From contig CM041536.1 in NCBI GenBank assembly GCA_023238725.1, positions 11,197,771-11,261,770 on the forward strand: a DNA stretch of 64,000 nucleotides. The letters are read 5' to 3'. Shown piece after piece: positions 55,901 through 64,000 of this stretch (its first letter is position 1; each line of letters begins with the position of its first letter). Under the pieces are notes generated by a model. It was not told the DNA's origin and searched no databases. It was given only the letters and a program-made list of their open reading frames with translations. Both the position numbers and the translations under genes were made by a program. This DNA comes from Scortum barcoo. Taxonomy: Eukaryota; Chordata; Actinopteri; Centrarchiformes; Terapontidae.

Positions 55901-58900
55901 GTCATCCTCCCGATACTCTAGAGGCCCTCCCCCGCTCTCTGGCTCAGACTTGCCCCGACTGAGACACTAATGGAACAACACAGCTCACCCAGCTGGAGTT
56001 CATGACCTCATATCGCTGTGGCCCACCTGTCAGACCCTCTTACAGTCTCCACACAGGCAGATGTTCTGACATCACCAACCCCTGCGCTGGCCTCTTATGC
56101 TAAAGCACTGTGCAATATTTTCATTCTGCCTGTGGGCAGGAGCATGGCTGCAATGTTAAGAGGTAAGACAGTGTCAACTCCAGGTTGCTGCTTGGCATTT
56201 GCATCTGTGAGATCATGCCCCTGAGCAAGGCATATATCCTGTCAGGCCAAGAGTACAGCTGGGCGCACAGATGAGCAGATGGGAAGATGGTGGGTGTAAA
56301 TGTTTAAAGTTCAGTTTTATACAGATCTGTATTGACAGAATTTGCACTGGAAAAGTTCTACTGCTTTCTTACCAAGAGTTGGATGAGAAGATTAATACCA
56401 CTCTGACGTTCTTACCATGAATAAGAACCTACCTTGAATGGCCAGTCAGCTTGGCATAGTATAAAGACAGGTAAAAAGGAGGAAACAGTTTGATCTGAAG
56501 GTTAAAAAATCTGTCTGCAAGCACATCTGAAACTCACTTACACTTTATGTGTCCATTTGTTTAATTTGTACAAAACCCAAAGTGTAAAAATCACAATTGG
56601 CTATTTTACATGGGGTTATGCAACTATTTCTTGACCTGGGCATGGCAGGCAACCAGCTGAGATTCCAGCTAGTTAATGGTCCCGATGTAGTGACAGTTTG
56701 GCTCACAACCCACTGTAAAATGGCAATTTTTACACTTTGGTTTTTGTACAGATTAAACAAACCAGACACGCTGACCTTGTGCTGGTGAGTGGATTTAGTC
56801 ATTTCCGGACAGAGTCAGGCTAGCCTCCCTCGTCTCCAATCTTTGAGCTACGCTAAGCTAACCAGCTGGTGGTGATCTATGCCGTCAAGGTTCTCAGCCT
56901 TACACAGACTTATATAACCACAATTTACACTAGAATCTGCACTAATCAACATCTTTCTCTGTGTAGGACTCCAAGCTCATCTCTCTTCTCTCTCTCACGC
57001 TAACCACACCGAATCCTTTGCCACAAACATCTTCCAGTATTCCCGCATGCTGAGCTGTCTTTTCTGCACGCTGCTCTGGAGAACACAGCCGTCACACACT
57101 GCTTTCTTTTGGGAGCCAAGATTCCACTGAGTTGGCTCCAGTTTTTTTTGGCAGTCGGAGGAATGTGTTTTCGACTGTTGTTCTCTTTTCGGCGTTGATC
57201 AATGTATATGCATATATGAATGCACCGAACATCCACCGGCTAATCCTGCAATTTGCCAGAGTTACTCTGTGACAAGCTGCAGACCTCTTCAGTTAGTTGA
57301 GGTCAGATGTTTACTAGGGTCAGCAATTTAATCACTGCTGAAAACAGAAAGAAAACATCAAAGTGTAATTTAACTGGTTGTAAAGCAACAGGGCACCCTC
57401 TCAGTTTTTATGGAATGGGACAGGGAGGGTCAAGTGAAGCCAAATAAAAGAAACACTATAAATTAGTAACCTGGGGAAGGGTTAATGACCAAACACTAAA
57501 TAGGGAAGGGAATGCTTTTAAACAGAGTGCTCTAAAATGTTCCTTCAGAACACTCAAAGCTGACAGCAGTGGCTCTCCACTTATCACACCTTATTTAGAC
57601 CAAATAAAGGTGAATATTCCATTGGCTTTGATGGCTTTTAATTTCACATTCATTGCTGGTACGCAGACATGCTTTGGGCTAGATTATTTTACCCGTAGCG
57701 CAGTCTAAGACCTGATGTTGACTGTTGTTTCCTCGGTGGAAGGGAGGCTCCCAGATGTTCCTGAGAAGAGATCTATGCCAGCGGCTCATGCAGGAATGCA
57801 GATTTCCTGGGAAACCAAAAAAAAATCTTTCTGTTGAGCCTCAGGTCCTGATAAATTGACATGATCATGACCTCACTACTGTCATAATACCTTGGGCCGT
57901 AGTCTGTCACTGTCTCACATCAAAGAGCACAAAAATGGTTTGGAAGTCGGAGGGTTTTTTTTTTTTTAAAGGTGGTGTTTGGGGGGTGTAGTAAATAGTG
58001 GATTAAGTACATGCATTTTCTCTTAAGGGGAAAAACGTGAAGATCTAGATAAAAATAGCATTATTGGTAAAAGCATTAATTTTAAAAGGAAAGTTCTGCA
58101 GTGAAATAGATGTAGAAAAAAATTAAAAGTGCATGTTCAGACTTTGTTGGAAACTGTCAAAAGGAAGGGTTAGGGTTATCTCAAGGTCAAGCTGAAGGAA
58201 ATGTCTGAAGCTAATAGCTTTGATGCTGTGATTGTGTTTTTATCATCAACATTACAAGTAAGAATGTTTGTTGTTACTCCTCTTTTTATTAGAGGAACAT
58301 CAAATTACAATGAATTATAATGAAATTTAATGTGATTATAAATTATGCAATCAATCGTCTATTAGCCTCTCCCTGTCTTCCGTAAGTCCACAATCACATT
58401 TATACTGTCCAGATCACATTGGAGTCACATTTTCAATCATCATTTTGGCTCTTTGCAATCAAAGGGAGGCATAAAGGATGTCTGCGGTGCAGGCAGCGTC
58501 ACTCTGTGATGATTTGGGTTGCGTTCCACCCCTGCCTCTTACTTAAAAATATATATCAAACAAGTAAAATGAGCCGCCTCTCTCTGCTGAAAGCAAGCTG
58601 AGGAAGAGAAAAAAAAGAACTATTGTGCCTAAAAGCGATCATCATGCTTGTGCCTTGCCCAGTAGTTTCCATCATTAGTCTGTCATAGTTGGCTTTCCAT
58701 ACCATACCATAGTGCTGTGTTACCAAATGTTTGCATTACTCAAGAAGTTGAATGTCCATTGATAAGAATCAAAGAGAAGACATAACGCCAGCCTCAGCAC
58801 GAAAATGTGAACCAGCTGGTTAAAGTTTCCAAATCATTCCTTCAATCTGGCCTGCATGCAGATCTCAGGTAGATGGTGGGGAGTTATCTTCTTATCTGAG

Positions 58901-61900
58901 ATTAAATTTAAAGGCATGCTGTGCTAGCTGCACAACAGCATGAGACAAGTTTTTAATCAAAACTTTGAGAAAAACAACACCCCTTGAAAGCACAATACTC
59001 AGAGCTGAATGTCTAATGTTGTTCATTCAATGGCAAGCACGTTGCTGCTTCTTTTCATCCTGATTCACACATTTATTTAAACTGCGATATTTTTAACAAG
59101 TCAGGAATCCATGCTTTCAAGTACTCTCATTATATATTCTAATTTATTCCGGTTCACAGACAGTCGGCGGCACGATCACAGGTGTCACTCTGGCATTTGC
59201 TTATTGTTAACATCGCCGCAATGTGTTAGTCATCAGCACATGCATATCCTGTGACATCACTTCCCCGAGTCTTTTAACATGTACTTAGAGTACTATATTT
59301 TGACAGGATGCTTTTAAAACGTTGCCAGGACTTTTTGGGGTCTTGTTTTGGTTTTCATACGCCCTAGCAAAATGTTTTACATATCACAGGATGCTTCGAT
59401 GTCCCGCTGAAGGGAGGAGGGCTAGTTTGAAAGCTGCCTGTTACAAATGTGTAGTTTGCTTTAAAACTCTTGTTTTGTAAGACGACAGAGAGGACAAAGC
59501 ACAAAGAGCCTTTAGTAAGGAGGAGTGTTCACACAAACACTACAGTGCAGTGCAGAACTCAACCTCAGCATCAACCACAGGCCTACAAACACAAAGATTT
59601 CTGCTTTTCAGATTAAGCCTTGGCTGCATGTGCATTCTCTCAAATCAATATAAAAAGTGTGATAATATTTTCATCATTACTGTGTATTTAAAAAACTTTA
59701 GGGTCTCTTTATTGTATCAGTCTGTATCAAGCAAAAAAGCAGAAAATGTATTCAAATTATACAGCGAAAAAATACAATATGCAAGGCATGTCAGAGCCAT
59801 ATTTCAGTGAAGTACTTGCATGTAAACAGTCACTCACACACGTGTGTGGATTTCCCAGAAACCCTCTCATTTCTCCCGAGTCCCTCAAATCATTATCCAA
59901 TCTCGATGTCCATTTCTGACTCACTGCTTATTTGTACAAGGTATTGTTGAGACGGGGTTATGTAAACCAGTCCCATTTTGTCATCTCAGGGACTCTCCGT
60001 AGCTTTGGAGATCTGATATTTGGGGAGTATGAATAATAACTATAGGAGCCAGTAATGTACATCTGCCTTAGATTAATGCAGACCTCTCCTGCAGCGCTGA
60101 CCTGCATTCCTCGGCACTCGATCAGCTCCAGGGGTTTTATTTCATTCATCGCTGTGTGAGCAGGTAGATGGCTCCATCCCTGTCCTCGCTGTGGGACAGT
60201 CTCACTGATTAACGTGCGCTCAAGGAAACAAAGCCGCCAACCTGAGCAACTACTGTGCAGAAATGTGTTCACTCCCAATATTTAGTTTTTAATGAGCGTT
60301 TTTTAGAAAAATCTGGGTGGAATTAAGCGTGATTTTCATCCACCCAAAACAACATAAAACTTGTACAACACTACCCTGTGTTTTTAGAGATTAAACAGTA
60401 ATAATGTATGAGAATATCTGAATATATATATATATTTAAAATTTGCTACATATTGGATATCCATTGGATGATCCATTGGAAAAATGATTTGCCAAAATAC
60501 TTGTAAGTCTCTTGAACTTAAAGTGTGAAAAGACCTGCCAAAATATTTCCCATTACATTTGAACAAAATTAAGGCAGTAAATCCATATCTTCCCCTGTGA
60601 TTCTCTCATCTTTATTTTTTATTTAATAAAAACATTTTTTGCATAACTGGGGAGACATTTTATTCTCCTTTTTAGTGCATATTGATGTGTTTTGCATGTA
60701 GCATCCCCAGAGAGATGCACATACTAAATGTTGGGTTACCATGTAAACAGTGCTACAGTTGTAGGTTGCCACACAGAAAACTCCTCTTAGGTCTGTGACG
60801 ACTTTTGTCATCGTGATGGAGATAAAGCTTAAGCATTGGGCAATATATCTCCCATTGAGGACCACACATAAGAGCACAAGCCTGTTGACGCCTGAGGCTT
60901 TGGCAAGACCCCAAAGTATCTTCCCCAGAGCCATGATGCCTTCATCTGGCTGCAACATTTTCAATAATAACACTGCAGAGCTCTCCTCAAGGGAGGCATG
61001 TTGCATTTAATGATGGTGTTTAAATGGTTCTGTCAATGCACTTGCCAAATCAATTCACTTCAGTGCAGGGGCGCTCCGGCCTGTTTTGGAGGCATTGCTC
61101 TCCAGCTCCAGAAAAAAAGTGACAGTACAGCTTAAGATAAAGAGTGACTCCAATTGTTTCTCAGGAAAACATATTGCTTTGCACTTTATGGATGTATTTT
61201 GGCAAAGCGTGGTGCTGGCTACTGCAAAAGATTTAGTTATAAGCAAAGGCCTCTTTGTAATTAGACCCATTGAGAATTAGGGCAGCTCAGTTTTATTTGT
61301 TACACCTAATGCTCAAATCTGCTTACATAATACCAAGCATTTACAGTATTTTCATGTGTCTCTATTTTCTGAACTGCCCCCACCCTCCCCAGCGACTGAA
61401 TATATTTTCCAGCGCGTATCGCCGATTCAAATGTACATTTAAAGGTTGAGTTACTGCACAAGTTTCGATCAACATCAAATTTCAGCCACGATCAAAGCAG
61501 ATGTTTTCATCTGTAACATCCGCATCATGATAAACATCTGGACCTGAAATATATAGGCGCCGACGGGTCTATACGCTGATAACTCAACAAAACGTTATCA
61601 TCGATGACCTTTTTAAAGCATTATATATTATATTGTGCAGATATGATGTGGACGTATTTTATAAAGTTTTTTTTTTTTTTTTTACCTATAACTGATTGTT
61701 TCTGTCGGCTGTCGACCCTTTCTTATGGACCTGCAGTAGGTTAAGGTCGTTTCCTCTACTCCATAAGAAGGTTTTTTCTTTTTTATTTTAAGCCCCCTCG
61801 TCTCATAAAAGGGACAGTAAAAAGGATTGTTTTCTTTAAACGGTACATTTGTTGAGCACCGGATTGTCAGAAGACTGTAAAGCCGTAAAGCTTCGGTTTT

Positions 61901-63487
61901 TAAATGGATGCTATTTGTCAGGACGAGCGGGCAGTCTCTAAATATTTAAGTGTGTGACTGGACTGATGTATTAAGGTCGACAAATCGTGAACTTGTGGCC
62001 TGTAGCTGCTCCAGAATAAATGTGTGTTCTGTCTGTGCAGGAGTAGCGCCAGTCGTCATCAGTTACTGTATTTATTTTTTAAAAACTAAAAATAAAAAAT
62101 GCAATAAATATAACGCACCTCGTCTTAGAAATAGTCATTAAAATAATCCAGTTGAAATCTTCTTTTTCACTTTTGAGCTCTGTCTTTTTTTTCCAATTTG
62201 CATGCGCGCGTGCCCGGATGATTTGTAGCTCATATCTGAATATTAAAATAAATCATAATGTGTGTGTTTGTGTATTTGTGTGTGTGTGACGATGACGATT
62301 TTTCTGCAGGGAGACAGTAAGAGGCTGCAGCTGAAGGCCGGTGTGATCAGTGACGGTGATGCTTCAGCAGGAGTTCGATGATCGGTTCGATGATCGGTGA
62401 AGAAATGGGTCAGCGTGCGCAAAAAAAGAGGCAAACATCCATGAAGAAAAGTTTAAAAATAACCTATTCACCTCTCAGTCTGTAATAAAGCAAATCGTTT
62501 GTAATAAATTGCAATTATAACTCATCTTGCACGCTCACAGGGCGGCAGCAGGGCTACTTTATTAAACGAATTTCAAATTCATTCCATGTTGCACTTCATC
62601 AATCAGCGATCAAATCCAGTTCTTTTTAAAGTTACTTAATCCACGCAAATTTCATCTGAATTTCTCAAGGTTATGCAACTTGCTCTCCTCCCTGCAAAAC
62701 GTTCTCAGAAATGTTTTAATCTCTCATCACAGTTCACAGCTGAGCACATCAGTTTGAAGTGAATCTATCAATATCTATCATTTTAGATATATTAACAATT
62801 CTGTCCAGTTTAAAAAAAATGGATATCTAATGTGAGTCCCGGTGTGTTTACCCTCTCCTCCTCCTCCTCCTCTCCTCTCTGCTCTCCCCTCACAGATCTG
62901 ACTGACTCGCAGATATTACACACTACTAAAAATTCCCATCACCGCTCGCAAACGTCCCTTCTGGTCGCTCCTGTCCGCTAAGATCGAGGCCGACGTGTTG
63001 CCTGTCACTCACACATTTATGCCTATATATATATATAATATATGTCTGTGTGTGAGTGTGTGTATATATATATATATATATATATGCATTATATATATAT
63101 ATGCATGCAGCTGCACTTCACTGCTCTCCCGTGCGCACTCACCATAGCAGGGGATGAGCGTCCCGTTGAGCCCGCCGTCCGGGTGCAGCTTGCTGCCTTC
63201 GGGTGGAGTCTTGCAGGTCGGCCGCTGCATGAAGAGCTGGTACTTGTTGAAGGTGCCCTCCTCTCCGCCATCCAGCGACTGGCACTCCGGCTGGAAGGGG
63301 CTCCGGGACTTCTCTCCGTAAGGCTGCCCTTTACCCGGAATGAACGTGGGGCTGTACTTGGTCTCAGCTCAGCGCTCGGGAAAGTCCTGAACGGGTTCGC
63401 CTGGTGGTCCCTACCTTGCGCAGTAGACGTGCTATAATACGAATCCATCGAAGTCATTTCGCAGTATGAGACGCACGCTGCGTTCAT
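46586..63487 (-). CDS. alx4: ALX homeobox 4 (four coding exons; frameshift in exon 1)
   Basis: ALX4 is a nuclear paired-class (aristaless-like) transcription factor acting in craniofacial, skull and limb mesenchyme. Coding segments on the minus strand are 63487-63143, 54012-53699, 47812-47684 and 46906-46586, with GT-AG introns. Visible signatures are the N-terminus with CVSYCE, the paired-type homeodomain (RRNRTTFTSYQLEELEKVF...WFQNRRAKWRKRE) with glutamine at position 50, the run [20 protein letters not shown], and the C-terminal OAR motif SSSIAALRMKAKEHSAA ending ISWAT. Exon 1 carries a 5-bp tandem duplication (63364-63373) that shifts the frame. As written, the message stops at TAA (53994-53992) after about 121 codons. 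Without one copy the gene encodes 367 residues, with homeodomain 173-232 and OAR about 346-361. Human ALX4 is about 411 residues, with a longer low-complexity N-terminal part. Teleosts have alx4a and alx4b; I cannot choose. ALX1 and ALX3 fit the C-terminus less well. Confidence 0.95.
46907..47683 (-). other. alx4 intron 3 (777 bp) with repeat remnant
   Basis: GT-AG intron between exons 3 and 4. On the plus strand, 47300-47460 contains CTCTGAAGAAGCCTTTCAGA, GAGGTGAAATGTCTTCAAGA and AGTCCAGCTGACATTCTT, and before it CTCTCAGTCATCCAGGTCAT. This phrase combination is the recognisable remnant of a dispersed teleost repeat, inserted antisense to alx4. Confidence 0.5.
47684..47812 (-). CDS. alx4: alx4 coding exon 3 (homeodomain recognition helix)
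   Basis: The acceptor is CCTTTCAG (first base 47812) and the donor CAG|GTAAAG at 47683. The 43 codons start VWFQNRRAKWRKRE, the rest of helix 3 with Q50 and N51, and continue [20 protein letters not shown] to the exon end at NYAQ. The block after the homeodomain is nearly identical to mammalian ALX4 as I remember it. Confidence 0.97.
47813..53698 (-). other. alx4 intron 2 (5.9 kb)
   Basis: GT-AG intron splitting the homeobox after codon 46. It contains a GCTGCAAC-family repeat (48920-49211) and a near-palindrome (52635-52655). No additional exon is recognised. Confidence 0.7.
48920..49211. repeat. interspersed repeat of the GCTGCAAC family, copy 4 (best preserved ends)
   Basis: The left end GAGCTGCAACAATTAGTCAA and right end GGGTAGTTGCAGCCCC form an imperfect terminal inverted repeat. 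Internal TCAAGCAAAAATTCCAAAT, GATGGTTCCAGCTACTC and GAGGATGTCACCTTGCATTC fit the family. It lies inside alx4 intron 2. Confidence 0.65.
53699..54012 (-). CDS. alx4: alx4 coding exon 2 (homeodomain residues 1-46)
   Basis: The acceptor is ATACTTACAG, with the first exon base at 54012, and the donor is CAG|GTGAGG at 53698. The 314 nt complete a split glycine codon and then give KDNSGLTESELPHSV... through the acidic linker SEAESNKGKKRR and homeodomain residues 1-46 (53836-53699). The intron falls between Q46 and V47 of the homeodomain, the position typical of many paired-class homeobox genes. Confidence 0.96.
56360..56900 (+). mobile_element. teleost MITE with about 60-bp inverted arms (AAGCTAACCAGC family), copy 2
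   Basis: Left arm 56556-56617 and right arm 56707-56763 are inverted copies: TTTGTTTAATTTGTACAAAA against the complement of TTTTTGTACAGATTAAACAA, and both include CCAAAGTGTAAAAAT. Flanks also fit the family: GAGTTGGATGAGAAGATTAA at about 56379 and ACGCTAAGCTAACCAGCTGG at about 56850. The whole resembles the right half plus centre of the element whose left half lies at 42770-42965. No transposase frame. Confidence 0.65.
61498..61600. promoter_or_regulatory. E-box and inverted-repeat cluster in alx4 intron 1 (candidate enhancer)
   Basis: CAGATGTTTTCATCTG (61498-61513) is an inverted pair of identical E-boxes, with a third CATCTG at 61535-61540. A GATAAC...GTTATC inverted pair follows at 61578-61599. 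The sequence lies about 1.6-2 kb into intron 1 and is richer in CpG than its surroundings. Enhancer function is inference only. Confidence 0.3.
63024..63102. repeat. (TA)n / (TG)n microsatellite next to the alx4 exon 1 donor
   Basis: TA runs at 63024-63043, 63063-63086 and 63089-63102, with a short TG-rich interval. On the gene strand it starts about 40 nt after the exon 1 donor. Confidence 0.92.
63143..63487 (-). CDS. alx4: alx4 coding exon 1 (start codon; frame-shifted)
   Basis: The ATG is at 63487-63485, with G at -3. It starts MNAACVSYCEMTSMDSYYS, matching the ALX4 N-terminus. The frame runs to ...FRTFPSAE, then is broken by the duplicated pentamer at 63364-63373. After the break the ALX4-like frame continues with KYSPTFIPGKGQPYGEKSR, later FNKYQLFMQRPTCKTPPEG and ends ...LIPCYG. 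The donor is G|GTGAGT, with the last exon base at 63143. The exon is 345 nt. The downstream exon needs a remainder of one base, so the length is 5 nt too long (or 1 nt too short) for correct phase. Confidence 0.92.
63364..63373 (-). other. alx4: 5-bp tandem duplication causing a frameshift in alx4 exon 1
   Basis: The plus strand reads TCAGCTCAGC, two copies of one pentamer; the gene strand reads GCTGAGCTGA. With a single copy the codons would read AGC GCT GAG ACC AAG TAC (S-A-E-T-K-Y). That joins the two halves of the ALX4-like N-terminus and gives exon 1 the phase required by exon 2. Confidence 0.85.
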
Positions 63488-64000
63488 ACCTAAAAAAAAA
63501 AAAAAAAAAAAAAAAAGTTATATTAAAAAAAATCCTCAGGGTTGCTCTCTCTCCCTCCCCTCCTTCAGACAGCACAGATACTCTCATGCGCTGACAAACT
63601 CACACTGACGCGCTCGTGCAAACACACTCTCACACTGCAGCATCTGGGACTGGTTAAAAAAAATGAATCAGATGTTTTCCAGAGACTGCAGACTGAACAA
63701 ATGCTAAAAGCCCCCTGAAGGTTTGTCGGATGGAGGGGGTGGAGGGGTGGTGTGGGAGTTGGGGGGTGGAAGAGAGGAGAAGTGCCTTGCTCGAGCTGAT
63801 GCCGCCTCAGTAGCCTATAGTGTATCTGACACACACGCACACACACACACACACCGACCTTCGGGCTCCACACACATCTGAAGTATAGGCCCACACCGAG
63901 CTTCAGCTATGCTATTATGCAGCCAGTAGAAATGGGAGGTCAAGCTCATGTGGAAGGGTAAACACGCGGGAGACTCAACACATGACATTAATGTAATTAG
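63488..64000 (-). promoter_or_regulatory. alx4 5'UTR and probable promoter side
   Basis: Sequence immediately upstream of the alx4 start codon. On the gene strand it contains a T26 tract (63517-63492), a CT/GA-rich stretch (about 63540-63570) and CA/GT repeats (about 63830-63855). No convincing TATA box is visible. The transcription start is not identifiable from sequence alone. Confidence 0.4.
63490..63517 (-). promoter_or_regulatory. T26-AG tract 2 nt before the alx4 start codon (possible 5'UTR splice acceptor)
   Basis: On the gene strand 26 consecutive T residues are followed by AG, then GT and the ATG. This has the form of a polypyrimidine tract plus 3' splice site, which would put a short non-coding exon upstream. 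It may equally be a plain homopolymer within the 5'UTR. Confidence 0.3.

Larger units (their letters stand above)
54013..63142 (-). other. alx4 intron 1 (9.1 kb)
   Basis: GT-AG, phase 1 intron. It holds a MITE (56360-56900), a GC-rich patch (55158-55210), an E-box/inverted-repeat cluster (61498-61600), T-runs (57955-57967; 61667-61684) and a TA microsatellite close to exon 1. Large first introns of developmental homeobox genes often carry enhancers; none can be proven here. Confidence 0.7.

Noticed and set aside
63042..63437. 131-codon open frame, plus strand
   Set aside because: Antisense shadow of alx4 exon 1 plus the TA microsatellite.

Overview
The window is nuclear DNA from a ray-finned fish, most likely a teleost. 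Genes are split into short exons with GT-AG introns. Most of the sequence is AT-rich and non-coding, with many di- and tetranucleotide microsatellites. Several interspersed repeats resemble families common in teleost genomes. Two protein-coding genes can be assembled exon by exon: tspan18 on the plus strand and alx4 on the minus strand. I see no bacterial, plasmid, phage or CRISPR features.

Layout. Positions 1-25,530 hold no coding exon I can support. They carry a long CT microsatellite (about 5.6 kb), a GATA-tailed retrotransposon end (about 12 kb), old repeats and a few palindromes. At 25,531 a 5'UTR/coding exon of tspan18 begins behind a clear splice acceptor, so at least one upstream non-coding exon must exist and much of the first 25 kb may be a 5'UTR intron. 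The seven coding exons (25,564-29,875) give a complete 246-residue tetraspanin with four membrane segments and a six-cysteine large loop. A 3'UTR of about 1.3 kb follows. The stretch 31.3-46.2 kb is intergenic and repeat-rich. alx4 occupies 46,586-63,487 on the minus strand, with four coding exons, a paired-type homeodomain split between residues 46 and 47, and a C-terminal OAR/aristaless tail. Its introns are 9.1, 5.9 and 0.8 kb. The last 0.5 kb is its 5'UTR and promoter side.

The two genes are convergent (tail to tail). TSPAN18 is a membrane organiser and ALX4 a transcription factor of craniofacial and limb mesenchyme. They share a neighbourhood in vertebrates but no known pathway. The most notable observation is a 5-bp tandem duplication (63,364-63,373) in alx4 exon 1. 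It shifts the reading frame and, as written, ends translation before the homeodomain. Removing one copy restores an intact 367-residue ALX4 frame with correct splice phase. It is either a natural loss-of-function allele or a local sequence error.
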